The position numbers were made by a program, and so were the translations under genes. Positions 1 through 7,116 of a DNA stretch of 13,699 nt are shown here, one piece after another. Position 1 is the first letter of the stretch. The number at the start of each line of letters is the position of its first letter. The notes below the pieces were generated by a model that made no database searches, was not told the DNA's origin, and saw nothing but the letters and a program-made list of their open reading frames with translations. Where the stretch lies: the NCBI GenBank assembly GCA_947629075.1, contig CANRCI010000031.1, positions 1-13,699 on the forward strand, in the 5' to 3' direction. The stretch comes from an uncultured Bacilli bacterium (GTDB lineage Bacteria > Bacillota_I > Bacilli_A > RF39 > UBA660).

Positions 1-679
1 TATTATTTAAATTATTTGTGATAAAATTATTATTCATCGCTTCTCCTCCATCGTTGGCTGAATTATTACCAGTTCCTGCCCCTGATAATTCTTTTATACG
101 AGCATCCAATTTTCTTACTGGTAACTTCTTTTCAATTACTTCTTTTAATAGAGCTACTTGTTGAGCTCGATCCTGAACATTCAATAAGCTTCGAGCATGA
201 CGCTCAGATATTTCTTCTTTTAACAGAGCTTCTTGAACTTCATCAGAAAGTGATAAAAGACGTAATTTATTAGCAACAGAAGATTGACTCTTACCCATCG
301 TCTTAGCGAGTTGTTCTTGTGTCATTGAATCTAAATCTAATATTTTTTGATAAGTTCTAGCTTCTTCAATTGGAGTTAAATTTTTTCTTTGTAAATTCTC
401 AATTAACGCTATTTTTGAACTTTCTTTATCATCTAAATTTCTAACAATTGCTGGGATTTTAGTAAGTCCGGCCATCGTTGATGCTTTATATCTTCTCTCT
501 CCAGCAATTATCTCGTATTTTTCTCCGATTTTTCTAACAATTATTGGTTGGATAACTCCATGTTCACGAATTGATACCGCAAGCTCTTTTAAAGCCTGAT
601 CGTTAAAAACCTCTCTTGGTTGAAATCTATTAGGAATTATATCATCTAAATATAATTGAACTACTTCAGTACCTTCCAT
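1..679 (-). CDS. noc: Noc/ParB-family nucleoid occlusion protein (partial, C-terminus off window)
   Basis: This is a DNA-binding CTPase clamp of the ParB superfamily. 226 residues are visible and the C-terminal dimerisation domain lies beyond the left edge. Visible features are the N-terminal ParB fold with GERRYKA (60-66) and ENLQR (94-98), which are the CTP-binding motifs. A helix-turn-helix region (about 119-165) follows, and then an Asn/Gly/Ser-rich linker (198-226). Gln132, Lys138 and Arg160 fall where, from memory, Noc proteins differ from ParB, and NRFQPR and ERHARSLL also read like Bacillus Noc. The position next to rsmG is the Noc position in Bacillus, with parA/parB usually further out. 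The start is ATG at 679, with GGAGG at 688-692 eight bases upstream; an in-frame ATG at 694 would add MEVVD but overlaps that site. The usual Noc N-terminal membrane-binding helix is absent. ParB proper is the alternative. Confidence 0.82.
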   Translation of the reverse strand, partial: MEGTEVVQLYLDDIIPNRFQPREVFNDQALKELAVSIREHGVIQPIIVRKIGEKYEIIAGERRYKASTMAGLTKIPAIVRNLDDKESSKIALIENLQRKNLTPIEEARTYQKILDLDSMTQEQLAKTMGKSQSSVANKLRLLSLSDEVQEALLKEEISERHARSLLNVQDRAQQVALLKEVIEKKLPVRKLDARIKELSGAGTGNNSANDGGEAMNNNFITNNLNN

Positions 680-716
680 ATCAACAACCTCCATATTATT
701 CTTTATCCTATTTTAC

Positions 717-745
717 ATTATATAATACATTTCTAAAATTTACAA
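717..745 (-). promoter_or_regulatory. Promoter of noc
   Basis: On the minus strand, TTGTAA (745-740) and a perfect TATAAT (722-717) are separated by 17 nt. They lie between the rsmG terminator and the noc start. Transcription would begin near 710 and give a leader of about 30 nt carrying the GGAGG ribosome site. The neighbouring terminator implies that noc is transcribed independently of the mnmE-mnmG-rsmG unit. The assignment rests on hexamer match, spacing and position. Confidence 0.7.
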
Positions 746-760
746 TTATTTTTACTAATA

Positions 761-784
761 AAAAAGCCATCACAATGGCTTTTT
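761..784 (-). terminator. Rho-independent terminator at the end of rsmG
   Basis: A perfect 10-bp inverted repeat (761-770 and 775-784) has a 4-nt loop. On the minus strand it reads AAAAAGCCAT, loop TGTG, then ATGGCTTTTT. The first arm encodes the last residues of RsmG, and the TGA stop sits at the loop/right-arm junction, so coding and termination signals overlap. It should end the mnmE-mnmG-rsmG transcript. Confidence 0.8.
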
Positions 785-1474
785 CTTGATTTTGTCAATT
801 GGACGAGGAAAATTTACAGGTGTCTTTCCAATTTTTTCAATAACTACTAGTGAGCGATTACTATTTTCTTTTGGTAGAGTAAACTTTAAGACATTAGATA
901 ATTTCAAGTTAAGTTTTTTAAAACAACTATCGATATCTACTAGTTCTTCATCAACTAAACCTTTCATTAATACCAATTTACCACCTATTTTTAGACTTTT
1001 GGCACTAATCTCTGCTAAAACGCGAATGTTACTAACCGCTCGAGCTGTAATTACGTCAAATTTTTCTTCGTTTAATTTGGCGTAATCTTCCATTCGCATG
1101 TGATAACATTTGATATTTTCAAGACCTAACTCTTTAATTACCTCTTTTAAATAGTTAACTCTCTTGTTCAAGGAATCTATTAAAACAATTCTCAAATTAG
1201 GAAAAATTATCTTTAGGACAATTCCTGGAAATCCCGCTCCCGTTCCAACGTCGCATAACGATATTTCTTCTGTTAAATCTAGGGCTTTAACTAAAGTTAA
1301 ACTGTCATAGAAATGCTTTAAATAAACTTCTTCTCTATCAGTAATACCAGTCAAATTTATCTTATCGTTCCACTTGATTAACAATTTATAAAATTTGTCT
1401 AAAGTACCCAACTGCTCTTCTTGTAAATCTATTCCCAGTTTGGCTACTTCTTCTATAAAACTATTTTCATCCAT
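770..1474 (-). CDS. rsmG: 16S rRNA (guanine-527-N7)-methyltransferase RsmG (GidB)
   Basis: This cytoplasmic enzyme uses S-adenosylmethionine to methylate N7 of G527 in 16S rRNA, in the decoding region. The 234-residue protein is a normal family length. It shows the conserved HFYDSL (54-59), the SAM-binding loop DVGTGAGFPG (75-84), FDVITARAVSNI (139-150), and the basic tail ending PR...KKKPL typical of RsmG. The ATG at 1474 overlaps the mnmG TGA by 8 nt, and AAGGA lies 8 nt upstream, so translation is probably coupled to mnmG. It is the last gene of the mnmE-mnmG-rsmG unit, since a terminator overlaps its final codons. In other bacteria, loss of this enzyme gives low-level streptomycin resistance (family knowledge). 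Nothing is truncated. Confidence 0.96.
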   Translation of the reverse strand: MDENSFIEEVAKLGIDLQEEQLGTLDKFYKLLIKWNDKINLTGITDREEVYLKHFYDSLTLVKALDLTEEISLCDVGTGAGFPGIVLKIIFPNLRIVLIDSLNKRVNYLKEVIKELGLENIKCYHMRMEDYAKLNEEKFDVITARAVSNIRVLAEISAKSLKIGGKLVLMKGLVDEELVDIDSCFKKLNLKLSNVLKFTLPKENSNRSLVVIEKIGKTPVNFPRPIDKIKKKPL

Positions 1475-3329
1475 TTTTATTTTCCTTCTTTAAATACATC
1501 GATAACATCGCTATATCACTGGGATTAACACCACTGATACGAAGTGCTTGCCCAAGTGATGTTGGTCGCACTTCTTCTAATTTTTGACGAGCTTCACTAG
1601 CAATATTAATAACTTTATCATAATCAATATCGTCGGGAATCTTAACATTTTCCATCTGTAACATCTTTTCGGCTTCTTTATTAGCTTTAGTTATATATCC
1701 TTCGTATTTAATATTTATCTCAACCTGTTCTAAAACTTCCGGATCGTAATCCAAATCGATGAATTTCGTAATATTAGTCATATTGATTTCCGGACGTTTC
1801 AATAGATCATACAATTTTATTCCGTCATATATTATAGCTGATCCAAGTGATACTAAATAATTATTAACATCATCGCTAGGATTTATTTTAGTTGTAAGTA
1901 AGCGATCGTTAAGTTCTATGATGTCATCTAATTTCTGTTGATATCTCTTGTATTCTTCATCACTTACTAACCCTACTTTTCGACCATATTCACGCAATCT
2001 GATATCAGCATTATCATGTCTTAAAAGAAGACGATATTCAGCACGAGATGTCAAAAGACGATATGGATCAATGACACCTTTGACAACCAAATCATCGATT
2101 AAAACACCGATGTAAGCTTCGTTTCTCTTTAATACTAACTCTTCTTTGCCCTTTAATTTAAGAGATGCATTTATACCAGCGATCAAGCCTTGACAGGCTG
2201 CTTCTTCATAACCACTAGTACCATTGATCTGGCCAGCAGTATAAAGATTTTTTACAAGTTTAGTCTCTAGAGTGTTTTTCAATTGTAAGGAATCAATCGC
2301 GTCGTACTCAATGGCATAGGCATATTTGTTGATGACAGCATTTTCTAAACCAGGAAGTGATCTAATCATTTTTTCTTGGACATCATAAGGCATACTAGTA
2401 GAAAAACCTTGAATATATATATCATCGTAATAAATACTTTCTGGCTCTAAAAACAATTGATGTCTCTCTTTATCACTAAACCTTACTATTTTATCTTCAA
2501 TACTTGGACAATATCTAGGTCCTACTCCTTCGACATAACCACCATACATACTTGATTTTTCAAGATTATCTCTTATTATTTGGTGAGTAGTTTCATTAGT
2601 ATAAATCAAATGACAAGGTATTTGACTTGCGGGATCGTAATCCAATTTTTTTGAAAAAGAAAAATTGTAACATACATCATCCCCTGGTTGTAAAATACCT
2701 TTCGAAAAATCGATACTACTCTTTTCTATTCTAGGTGGAGTTCCCGTTTTCAATCGTTTAATTGTAAAACCTAAATCTTTTAAGCAATCACTCAAATAAA
2801 GCGATGGCTTTTCGCCATGAGGGCCACTAGATTCCTTACTAGAACCATGAAGAACAACAGCTTTTAAATAAGTTCCTGTTGTAAGGATTACTGCTTCAGC
2901 ACCTATCTCTTCACCACTGTTTAACAAAACCCCTTTAATATATCCGTTTTCAACTAATAAATTCTCAACTAAACTCTCTTTTATCTCCAAGTTTTCTTGC
3001 TTTTTTAAAGTGTGTAACATTTCTTTTTTATAAGTAATTTTATCAGCTTGAGCTCTTAGAGCCCTAACAGCTGGACCTTTTTTAGTATTTAACATCTTCA
3101 TCTGAAGGAAACTTTTATCGATGTTTTTACCCATCTCTCCACCTAGAGCATCTATTTCTCTAACGACTATTCCTTTAGCAGGTCCTCCGATTGAAGGGTT
3201 ACATGGCATATCTGCAATATTATCTATATTACCAGTAACTAATAAAGTCTTTAAACCTAATCTGCTAGTGGCAAGACAGGCTTCACATCCAGCATGTCCT
3301 CCTCCTACTACAATAACATCGTAATTCAT
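1467..3329 (-). CDS. mnmG: tRNA uridine-5-carboxymethylaminomethyl modification enzyme MnmG (GidA)
   Basis: This FAD/NADH-dependent subunit of the MnmE-MnmG complex adds the (carboxymethyl)aminomethyl group to C5 of wobble U34 in certain tRNAs. Its 620 residues match the long MnmG form rather than the short folate-dependent TrmFO. Visible features are the FAD dinucleotide loop VVGGGHAGCEA (7-17), MPCNPSIGGPAKG (41-53) with Cys43, PRYCPSIEDK (271-280) with the conserved Cys274, TAGQINGTSGYEEAA (364-378), and PYRLLTSRAEYRLLLRHDNA (422-441). The C-terminal helical part, RPTSLGQALRISGV, is the region that contacts MnmE and tRNA. The gene starts 14 nt after mnmE, its functional partner, and overlaps rsmG at its end. 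The ribosome site is a weak AAGAAG-type purine run. No missing motif was seen. Confidence 0.97.
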   Translation of the reverse strand: MNYDVIVVGGGHAGCEACLATSRLGLKTLLVTGNIDNIADMPCNPSIGGPAKGIVVREIDALGGEMGKNIDKSFLQMKMLNTKKGPAVRALRAQADKITYKKEMLHTLKKQENLEIKESLVENLLVENGYIKGVLLNSGEEIGAEAVILTTGTYLKAVVLHGSSKESSGPHGEKPSLYLSDCLKDLGFTIKRLKTGTPPRIEKSSIDFSKGILQPGDDVCYNFSFSKKLDYDPASQIPCHLIYTNETTHQIIRDNLEKSSMYGGYVEGVGPRYCPSIEDKIVRFSDKERHQLFLEPESIYYDDIYIQGFSTSMPYDVQEKMIRSLPGLENAVINKYAYAIEYDAIDSLQLKNTLETKLVKNLYTAGQINGTSGYEEAACQGLIAGINASLKLKGKEELVLKRNEAYIGVLIDDLVVKGVIDPYRLLTSRAEYRLLLRHDNADIRLREYGRKVGLVSDEEYKRYQQKLDDIIELNDRLLTTKINPSDDVNNYLVSLGSAIIYDGIKLYDLLKRPEINMTNITKFIDLDYDPEVLEQVEINIKYEGYITKANKEAEKMLQMENVKIPDDIDYDKVINIASEARQKLEEVRPTSLGQALRISGVNPSDIAMLSMYLKKENKNG

Positions 3330-3343
3330 CCAACCACTTCTTT

Positions 3344-4702
3344 CTATTTACCTAAACAAAATTGACTAAATAGTTGATCAATTAATTCATCACTATAATT
3401 TTCACCGATTATTTCTCCAAGAATCTCCCAAATTCTCTTTATATCGATTCCTATTAAATCAACCGGATCATCTCTTTTTAAACCTTCTTCAACTTCTTGT
3501 AAAACGTTAAGAGCTGTCTTAGCAAGCGTTATTTGTCTTACGTTACTCAAATAATTGTAATCACCCTTATCGAGTTCTTCCAAATTAAACAACTCTTTTA
3601 TTTTATCTTTTAAAGCCACAATACCATCTAAATCAACAGTATTTATCTCTACGATATTTTGATTATTTATACTATTTTTATCCAATTTATTATCTAAATC
3701 ACATTTATTAATCGCTACAATTGCGGTTTTATCTTTTATTTTTTCTAACAATTGATAATCGTAATCATTAAGTTCTTCATTATTATTTAAAACTAAAACT
3801 ACTAAATCAGCTTCATCTAATTCTTTTAGACTGCGATCGACACCAACTTTTTCGACTGTGTCAGATGTATTTCTTATACCAGCTGTATCGACAAGGTGCA
3901 GTAAAATGCCATCGACGTTAATATCTCCCTCAATTATATCTCTAGTCGTTCCTTCAATATCGGTAACAATCGCTTTATCGTAATCCAACATGCGATTTAG
4001 AATACTACTCTTTCCAACGTTGGGACGCCCAATGATTACTGTTTTGATGCCATCGACCACGATTCTACCATTCTCACTTAAAGTAACAATCTCATTCAAT
4101 CTTTCTTTAATATCCTTTACTTTACTACACAATTTTTCATTAGTTATAACTTCGATATCTTCGTATTCTGGATAATCGATATTTACTTCAATACTTGCAA
4201 GAAGCTCCAATAAATCCTGACGGAAATTTCTGATAGTTCCACTTATCTTACCACCTAATTGATTTATCGAAACCTTTCTAGCTTTATCTGTTTTAGAATT
4301 TATAAGGTCCATTACCGATTCCGCTTCAACCAAATCGATTCTACCGTTTAAAAAAGCTCTTTTGGTAAACTCCCCTGCTTCGGCTAAACGACAACCATTG
4401 AGAAGCAACAATTCTAAAACTTTTTTAGTAGTGGCGATTCCACCATGACAATTTATTTCTACTACATCTTCAGTAGTAAAAGTTCTAGGAGACTTCATAA
4501 CAGAGACTAACACTTCATCGATTACTTCTTCACCATCGACAATATGTCCATAATTAATGGTATGGGAATCCACTTCTTCAAGATTCTTTCCTTTAAAAAC
4601 TGAATTAGCAATTCTTATCGCATCTTTTCCACTGATACGAACTATTGATATAGCCCCAACTCCAAGTGAAGTTGAGATAGCTGCAATTGTATCATTAACC
4701 AT
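3344..4702 (-). CDS. mnmE: tRNA modification GTPase MnmE (TrmE/ThdF)
   Basis: MnmE is the GTPase partner of MnmG in U34 tRNA modification and binds a folate one-carbon donor. The 452 residues run through an N-terminal folate-binding domain (about 1-118, including the ISIVRISG start), a helical domain, an inserted G domain and the C-terminal helices. G-domain motifs are GRPNVGKSS (225-233, P loop), GTTRD (251-255, potassium-dependent switch), DTAGIR (272-277), NKCD (332-335), and Glu284 in VEKVG, which aligns with the catalytic Glu. The C-terminus is CLGK (449-452), the conserved Cys motif. The ATG at 4702 has a strong AAAGGAGA ribosome site. It is the first gene of the mnmE-mnmG-rsmG unit and has its own promoter downstream of the khpB terminator. 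Confidence 0.97.
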   Translation of the reverse strand: MVNDTIAAISTSLGVGAISIVRISGKDAIRIANSVFKGKNLEEVDSHTINYGHIVDGEEVIDEVLVSVMKSPRTFTTEDVVEINCHGGIATTKKVLELLLLNGCRLAEAGEFTKRAFLNGRIDLVEAESVMDLINSKTDKARKVSINQLGGKISGTIRNFRQDLLELLASIEVNIDYPEYEDIEVITNEKLCSKVKDIKERLNEIVTLSENGRIVVDGIKTVIIGRPNVGKSSILNRMLDYDKAIVTDIEGTTRDIIEGDINVDGILLHLVDTAGIRNTSDTVEKVGVDRSLKELDEADLVVLVLNNNEELNDYDYQLLEKIKDKTAIVAINKCDLDNKLDKNSINNQNIVEINTVDLDGIVALKDKIKELFNLEELDKGDYNYLSNVRQITLAKTALNVLQEVEEGLKRDDPVDLIGIDIKRIWEILGEIIGENYSDELIDQLFSQFCLGK

Positions 4703-4724
4703 AATAAGTCTCCTTTCTTGCTGT

Positions 4725-4733
4725 ATTATAACA
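4725..4733 (-). promoter_or_regulatory. Extended -10 promoter of mnmE
   Basis: The minus strand reads TGTTATAAT, a perfect -10 hexamer with the TGn extension, just after the khpB terminator T-run. No good -35 sits 17 nt upstream; a TTGACT is present but only 10 nt away. Transcription would start near 4718 and leave a very short leader before the ribosome site at 4709-4716. Confidence 0.5.
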
Positions 4734-4744
4734 TAATAGAAGTC

Positions 4745-4770
4745 AAAAAAAAAGAAGATTATTATTCTTC
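4745..4770 (-). terminator. Probable rho-independent terminator after khpB
   Basis: On the minus strand, GAAGA, a 7-nt loop and TCTTC are followed directly by nine T (4753-4745). The stem is short and AT-rich, so it may be leaky. The khpB TAA stop lies in the loop. It separates the rpmH-rnpA-yidC-khpB unit from mnmE. Confidence 0.55.
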
Positions 4771-5385
4771 ACTTTCATCTTCTTTTGCTTTTATGACAAC
4801 ATAACGATTTGGTTCTTCACCGGTACTTTCAGTATATACCTTTTTATTGTTTGATAAGATGCTGTGAACAATTCTTCTCTCATATGAATTCATCGGTTCA
4901 AGATTGGCATCGATTTTAGTTCTGGAAACTTCACGAGCTACTTTTTTAGCAAGACGTTCAAGGTTTCGCTGTTGTTTTAATTTGTAGTCAGCGACATCCA
5001 AATTAAATCTAAAGTTCTGCCCTATTTCGTTAAAGACTGCTTGTTTTAAAATCATCGTTAATGCTGATAGAGAACGTCCATTCTTACCTATCAAAATATT
5101 GTTGTTATCACTATGTATAACTATATTTGGAGTCTCATCTCTAGTTAATACTTCCAATTTAACCTCAAGTCCCATCTTCGTTGTAATATTAACTAAAGTC
5201 TCTTTTATAAAATTTATAATGTCTTCTTTTTTGATAATCTCAAGTTCTATTTTCTTTCCTTTGAACAATCCACCCTTTTGTTCCTTTTCATTAATGATAA
5301 CGTTTTCTTCGTTAACATTAAGTTCATACAAAGCCATATTTAAAGCTTCTTCCCTAGTTTTTCCTACATACTTATACTTTTCCAT
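4762..5385 (-). CDS. khpB: RNA-binding protein KhpB (Jag / EloR), Jag_N-KH-R3H
   Basis: This cytoplasmic RNA-binding protein of the Jag/KhpB family works with KhpA. In streptococci and relatives it links RNA binding to cell elongation and division. The 207 residues show the Jag_N domain (about 4-50, with GLFKGKKIELEI), a type II KH domain (about 75-135) carrying the GKNG loop (100-103), and an R3H domain with Arg170-x3-His174 (ERRIVHS) and the usual ending STGEEPNRYVVIK. The start overlaps yidC by 14 nt, and a GGAG lies rather far upstream (11 nt), so translational coupling to yidC is likely. The yidC-khpB pairing is standard in Bacillota. The acidic tail EDESEE has no obvious role. The linker between Jag_N and KH is short. 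Confidence 0.94.
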   Translation of the reverse strand: MEKYKYVGKTREEALNMALYELNVNEENVIINEKEQKGGLFKGKKIELEIIKKEDIINFIKETLVNITTKMGLEVKLEVLTRDETPNIVIHSDNNNILIGKNGRSLSALTMILKQAVFNEIGQNFRFNLDVADYKLKQQRNLERLAKKVAREVSRTKIDANLEPMNSYERRIVHSILSNNKKVYTESTGEEPNRYVVIKAKEDESEE

Positions 5386-6313
5386 TTACTTCTTTACTCC
5401 TTTTAATCATTAGATTTTGAACTACAGTAAATAAGTTGGTCGTCAACCAATATATATCTAAAGCTGATGACATAAATAATGACATAACAACTATAATTCC
5501 TACCATCATTCGGTTCATTTGTTGGGTTTGATCGTTTTGGACTGTGGCACTATTCAATTTAAATGAGAAATAAGTAGTAATTCCAACTAATAGGATTAGA
5601 ATTAAATATAAATAATTTCCATTTGAAAATGCAGTAATCGGTGTTGTTCCTAATTGGAAACCGAGAAATTCTTCTTCAAAGATTGCCGGTACTCTGTTTA
5701 TTGCTTCTAAAAAGGCTATGAAAAGTGGCAACTGAATAAAGGCAAATAAGCAACTAGAGAATGGATTGATCTGATATTTTTGATATACTCTAGTAATTTC
5801 TTGACTCTTTTTCATGATAGCTTCTTGATCAGTTTTGTTTTCGTATTTCTTTTCAATTCTATCCAATTCAGGTTTAGCTTTAGCAATAAGTTCCGATTGA
5901 ATCGCGGTCTTTTTAGTAATTGGTAAAGCAATCAACCTTATAATTAAACTTGTAATGATTAGAGCTAACCCATAACTGCTGACAAAACGTCCAATATTTA
6001 TGATGACCCACGCTAGTGGTTTAACGAATATACTATCCCAAAGTCCATCATAACTACCATCAGTAACACTGTAACCATTACAACTAGGTAGTTTGGAAAT
6101 ATCTATCTTTTTCTTGTATTTGTTATAAATCTTTATCGTATTTTTATCTTCTGGTCGACATAGAATGTTCTGAGTTAGATTTTGACCAGTAACTGGGTTC
6201 TTTACACTTTTATTAGTTTCTGAATCGACAAGACTTTTAGTACATCCAGTTGAAAGTAACAAAAGAATTGCAATAATTATTATCTTTATTTTTTTAGATC
6301 TATTCTTTTTCAT
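5372..6313 (-). CDS. yidC: Membrane protein insertase YidC (SpoIIIJ-type lipoprotein)
   Basis: YidC inserts and folds membrane proteins, alone or with Sec. The protein has 313 residues. The N-terminus MKKNRSKK plus a hydrophobic run and LSTGC gives a lipoprotein signal peptide with lipidated Cys24. An extracytoplasmic segment of about 65-70 residues follows, with Cys52 and Cys78. The YidC core comes next: LIIRLIALPITKK with Arg126 at the position of the conserved groove arginine, a charged cytoplasmic hairpin (about 140-180), NPFSSCLFAFIQLPLFIAF (183-201), and two or three more membrane helices ending in ALDIYWLTTNLFTVVQ. The basic tail is short. The ATG at 6313 has GAGGAG six bases upstream and overlaps the end of rnpA by 14 nt. 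The exposed segment is much longer than in Bacillus SpoIIIJ. Confidence 0.95.
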   Translation of the reverse strand: MKKNRSKKIKIIIIAILLLLSTGCTKSLVDSETNKSVKNPVTGQNLTQNILCRPEDKNTIKIYNKYKKKIDISKLPSCNGYSVTDGSYDGLWDSIFVKPLAWVIINIGRFVSSYGLALIITSLIIRLIALPITKKTAIQSELIAKAKPELDRIEKKYENKTDQEAIMKKSQEITRVYQKYQINPFSSCLFAFIQLPLFIAFLEAINRVPAIFEEEFLGFQLGTTPITAFSNGNYLYLILILLVGITTYFSFKLNSATVQNDQTQQMNRMMVGIIVVMSLFMSSALDIYWLTTNLFTVVQNLMIKRSKEVNGKV

Positions 6314-6650
6314 TATTAACTCCTCTATTTAAATAATTAATTCCTTTTCTATATAGAAGTTCTATCTCACTAAAACTTGCTTCAATAAAACAATTCTTTA
6401 CTATTATAATATAATCTTTCCCATTTGGGTAGTCATTTTTGTATTTATCAATAATCGTTCTAAGTTGTCTTTTTATTTTATTTCTCGTAACTGCCTTCCC
6501 TGCTTTCTTACCTATTGATATACCAAAACGATAACGTTCAAGATTATTATCCTTAATATATATAACAAAATATTTAGTTTTATAATATTTACCAGTTTTT
6601 ATTATTTTAGAAAAGTCGTCATTCTTTTTAACAGTATTTATCTTTTTCAT
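6300..6650 (-). CDS. rnpA: Ribonuclease P protein component RnpA
   Basis: RnpA is the small basic protein that binds RNase P RNA and helps it cleave the 5' leader of pre-tRNAs. With the ATG at 6650 it has 116 residues, a normal length. The signature KAVTRNKIKRQLR (the RNR motif) is present, together with the FGISIGKKAGKA strand before it. I chose ATG 6650 because GAGGTG lies just upstream and the protein then begins MKKINTVKKNDDF, like other RnpA. The reading frame could be opened four codons earlier at a TTG (6662), but that would overlap the ribosome site. It sits in the usual place after rpmH, with a hairpin terminator between them, and overlaps yidC by 14 nt. Confidence 0.95.
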   Translation of the reverse strand: MKKINTVKKNDDFSKIIKTGKYYKTKYFVIYIKDNNLERYRFGISIGKKAGKAVTRNKIKRQLRTIIDKYKNDYPNGKDYIIIVKNCFIEASFSEIELLYRKGINYLNRGVNNEKE

Positions 6651-6683
6651 AAAACACCTCAACCGTCTAAATCAATTATAAAC

Positions 6684-6711
6684 AAAAAAGCCACTGAATA
6701 CCAGTGGTTTT
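6684..6711 (-). terminator. Intercistronic hairpin terminator/attenuator between rpmH and rnpA
   Basis: On the minus strand, CCACTG (6707-6702), a 5-nt loop and CAGTGG (6696-6691) are followed by C and six T (6689-6684). It lies directly after the rpmH stop. Partial termination here would make more L34 mRNA than rnpA mRNA. A TATAAT on the minus strand just downstream (in ttTATAATtg, about 6674-6679) could restart transcription for rnpA, but no good -35 accompanies it. Confidence 0.7.
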
Positions 6712-6712
6712 A

Positions 6713-6832
6713 CTAAACTAATTTTTTACGCCCCTTTTTTCTACGGTTATTAATAACATTAGTTTTCATACGCGCGAAAAAACCTTGCTTTTTAGCTTTT
6801 TTTCTTTTATTTGGTTGATAAGTTCTTTTCAT
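6713..6832 (-). CDS. rpmH: Large-subunit ribosomal protein bL34 (internally shortened)
   Basis: This is a structural protein of the 50S subunit that binds 23S rRNA. It has 39 residues, beginning MKRTYQPNKRKK and ending NNRRKKGRKKLV. That is unmistakably L34, almost all Lys and Arg, in its conserved place beside oriC. Bacterial L34 is usually about 44 residues. The shortfall is mainly internal: the usual M-x-T-[K-x-G-R]-x-V segment reads MKTNVINNRR, with the Gly-Arg turn missing. The ATG at 6832 has GGAGG nine bases upstream and a consensus promoter ahead of it. The frame is intact, so this looks like a true length variant rather than a pseudogene. Confidence 0.95.
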   Translation of the reverse strand: MKRTYQPNKRKKAKKQGFFARMKTNVINNRRKKGRKKLV

Positions 6833-6863
6833 ATTTTTCCACCTCCAAACTGAAATCTACACT

Positions 6864-6893
6864 ATTATAATAAGAATTTGTATTATTTGTCAA
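6864..6893 (-). promoter_or_regulatory. Promoter of the rpmH-rnpA-yidC-khpB unit
   Basis: On the minus strand there is a perfect TTGACA (6893-6888), an 18-nt spacer and a perfect TATAAT (6869-6864). This is the strongest sigma-A-type promoter in the window. It faces away from dnaA at the left edge of the origin. The ribosome site GGAGG at 6846-6842 follows. Confidence 0.85.
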
Positions 6894-6982
6894 ACAAAAA
6901 TATATATTTGTAGCTTTTCGACAAATTTCCACAAAGTTCACATACCTGTTTATAACTAAATCACAACATGTTTTAAAAAATT

Positions 6983-7066
6983 TGTGGAAAATGTGGAAAA
7001 AAGGTTTTATACTAGATGATAATTACTTTTTTATTGTTGATAACTTTGTGAATTATTTGTGGATAA
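6983..7066 (-). promoter_or_regulatory. DnaA-box cluster upstream of dnaA
   Basis: One perfect box, TTATCCACA, is read on the minus strand at 7066-7058. In the same orientation, near-matches are TTATCAACA (7043-7035) and TAATTCACA (7055-7047), giving box starts 11-12 bp apart. Two exactly tandem TTTTCCACA copies occupy 7000-6983, each one base from consensus. A more degenerate box in the opposite orientation, ATTTCCACA, is at 6925-6933. Besides origin function, the group nearest dnaA could let DnaA repress its own promoter; that is inference. Confidence 0.8.
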
Positions 7067-7110
7067 AATTTTTTGCTAGTTTTTAACTTTATTTTTTAAA
7101 CAATCTGCGT

Positions 7111-7116
7111 TATGAT
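7111..7116 (+). promoter_or_regulatory. Candidate -10 element of dnaA
   Basis: TATGAT lies 47 nt before the dnaA start. A TTTATT at 7088-7093 is 17 nt upstream but matches the -35 consensus in only three positions. The perfect DnaA box ends 44 nt upstream. Position favours this as the dnaA promoter, but the -35 is poor. Confidence 0.4.

Noticed and set aside
6653..6662. TTG start four codons upstream for rnpA
   Set aside because: The TTG overlaps the GAGGTG ribosome site that serves ATG 6650, and the added residues RCF are not typical of RnpA.
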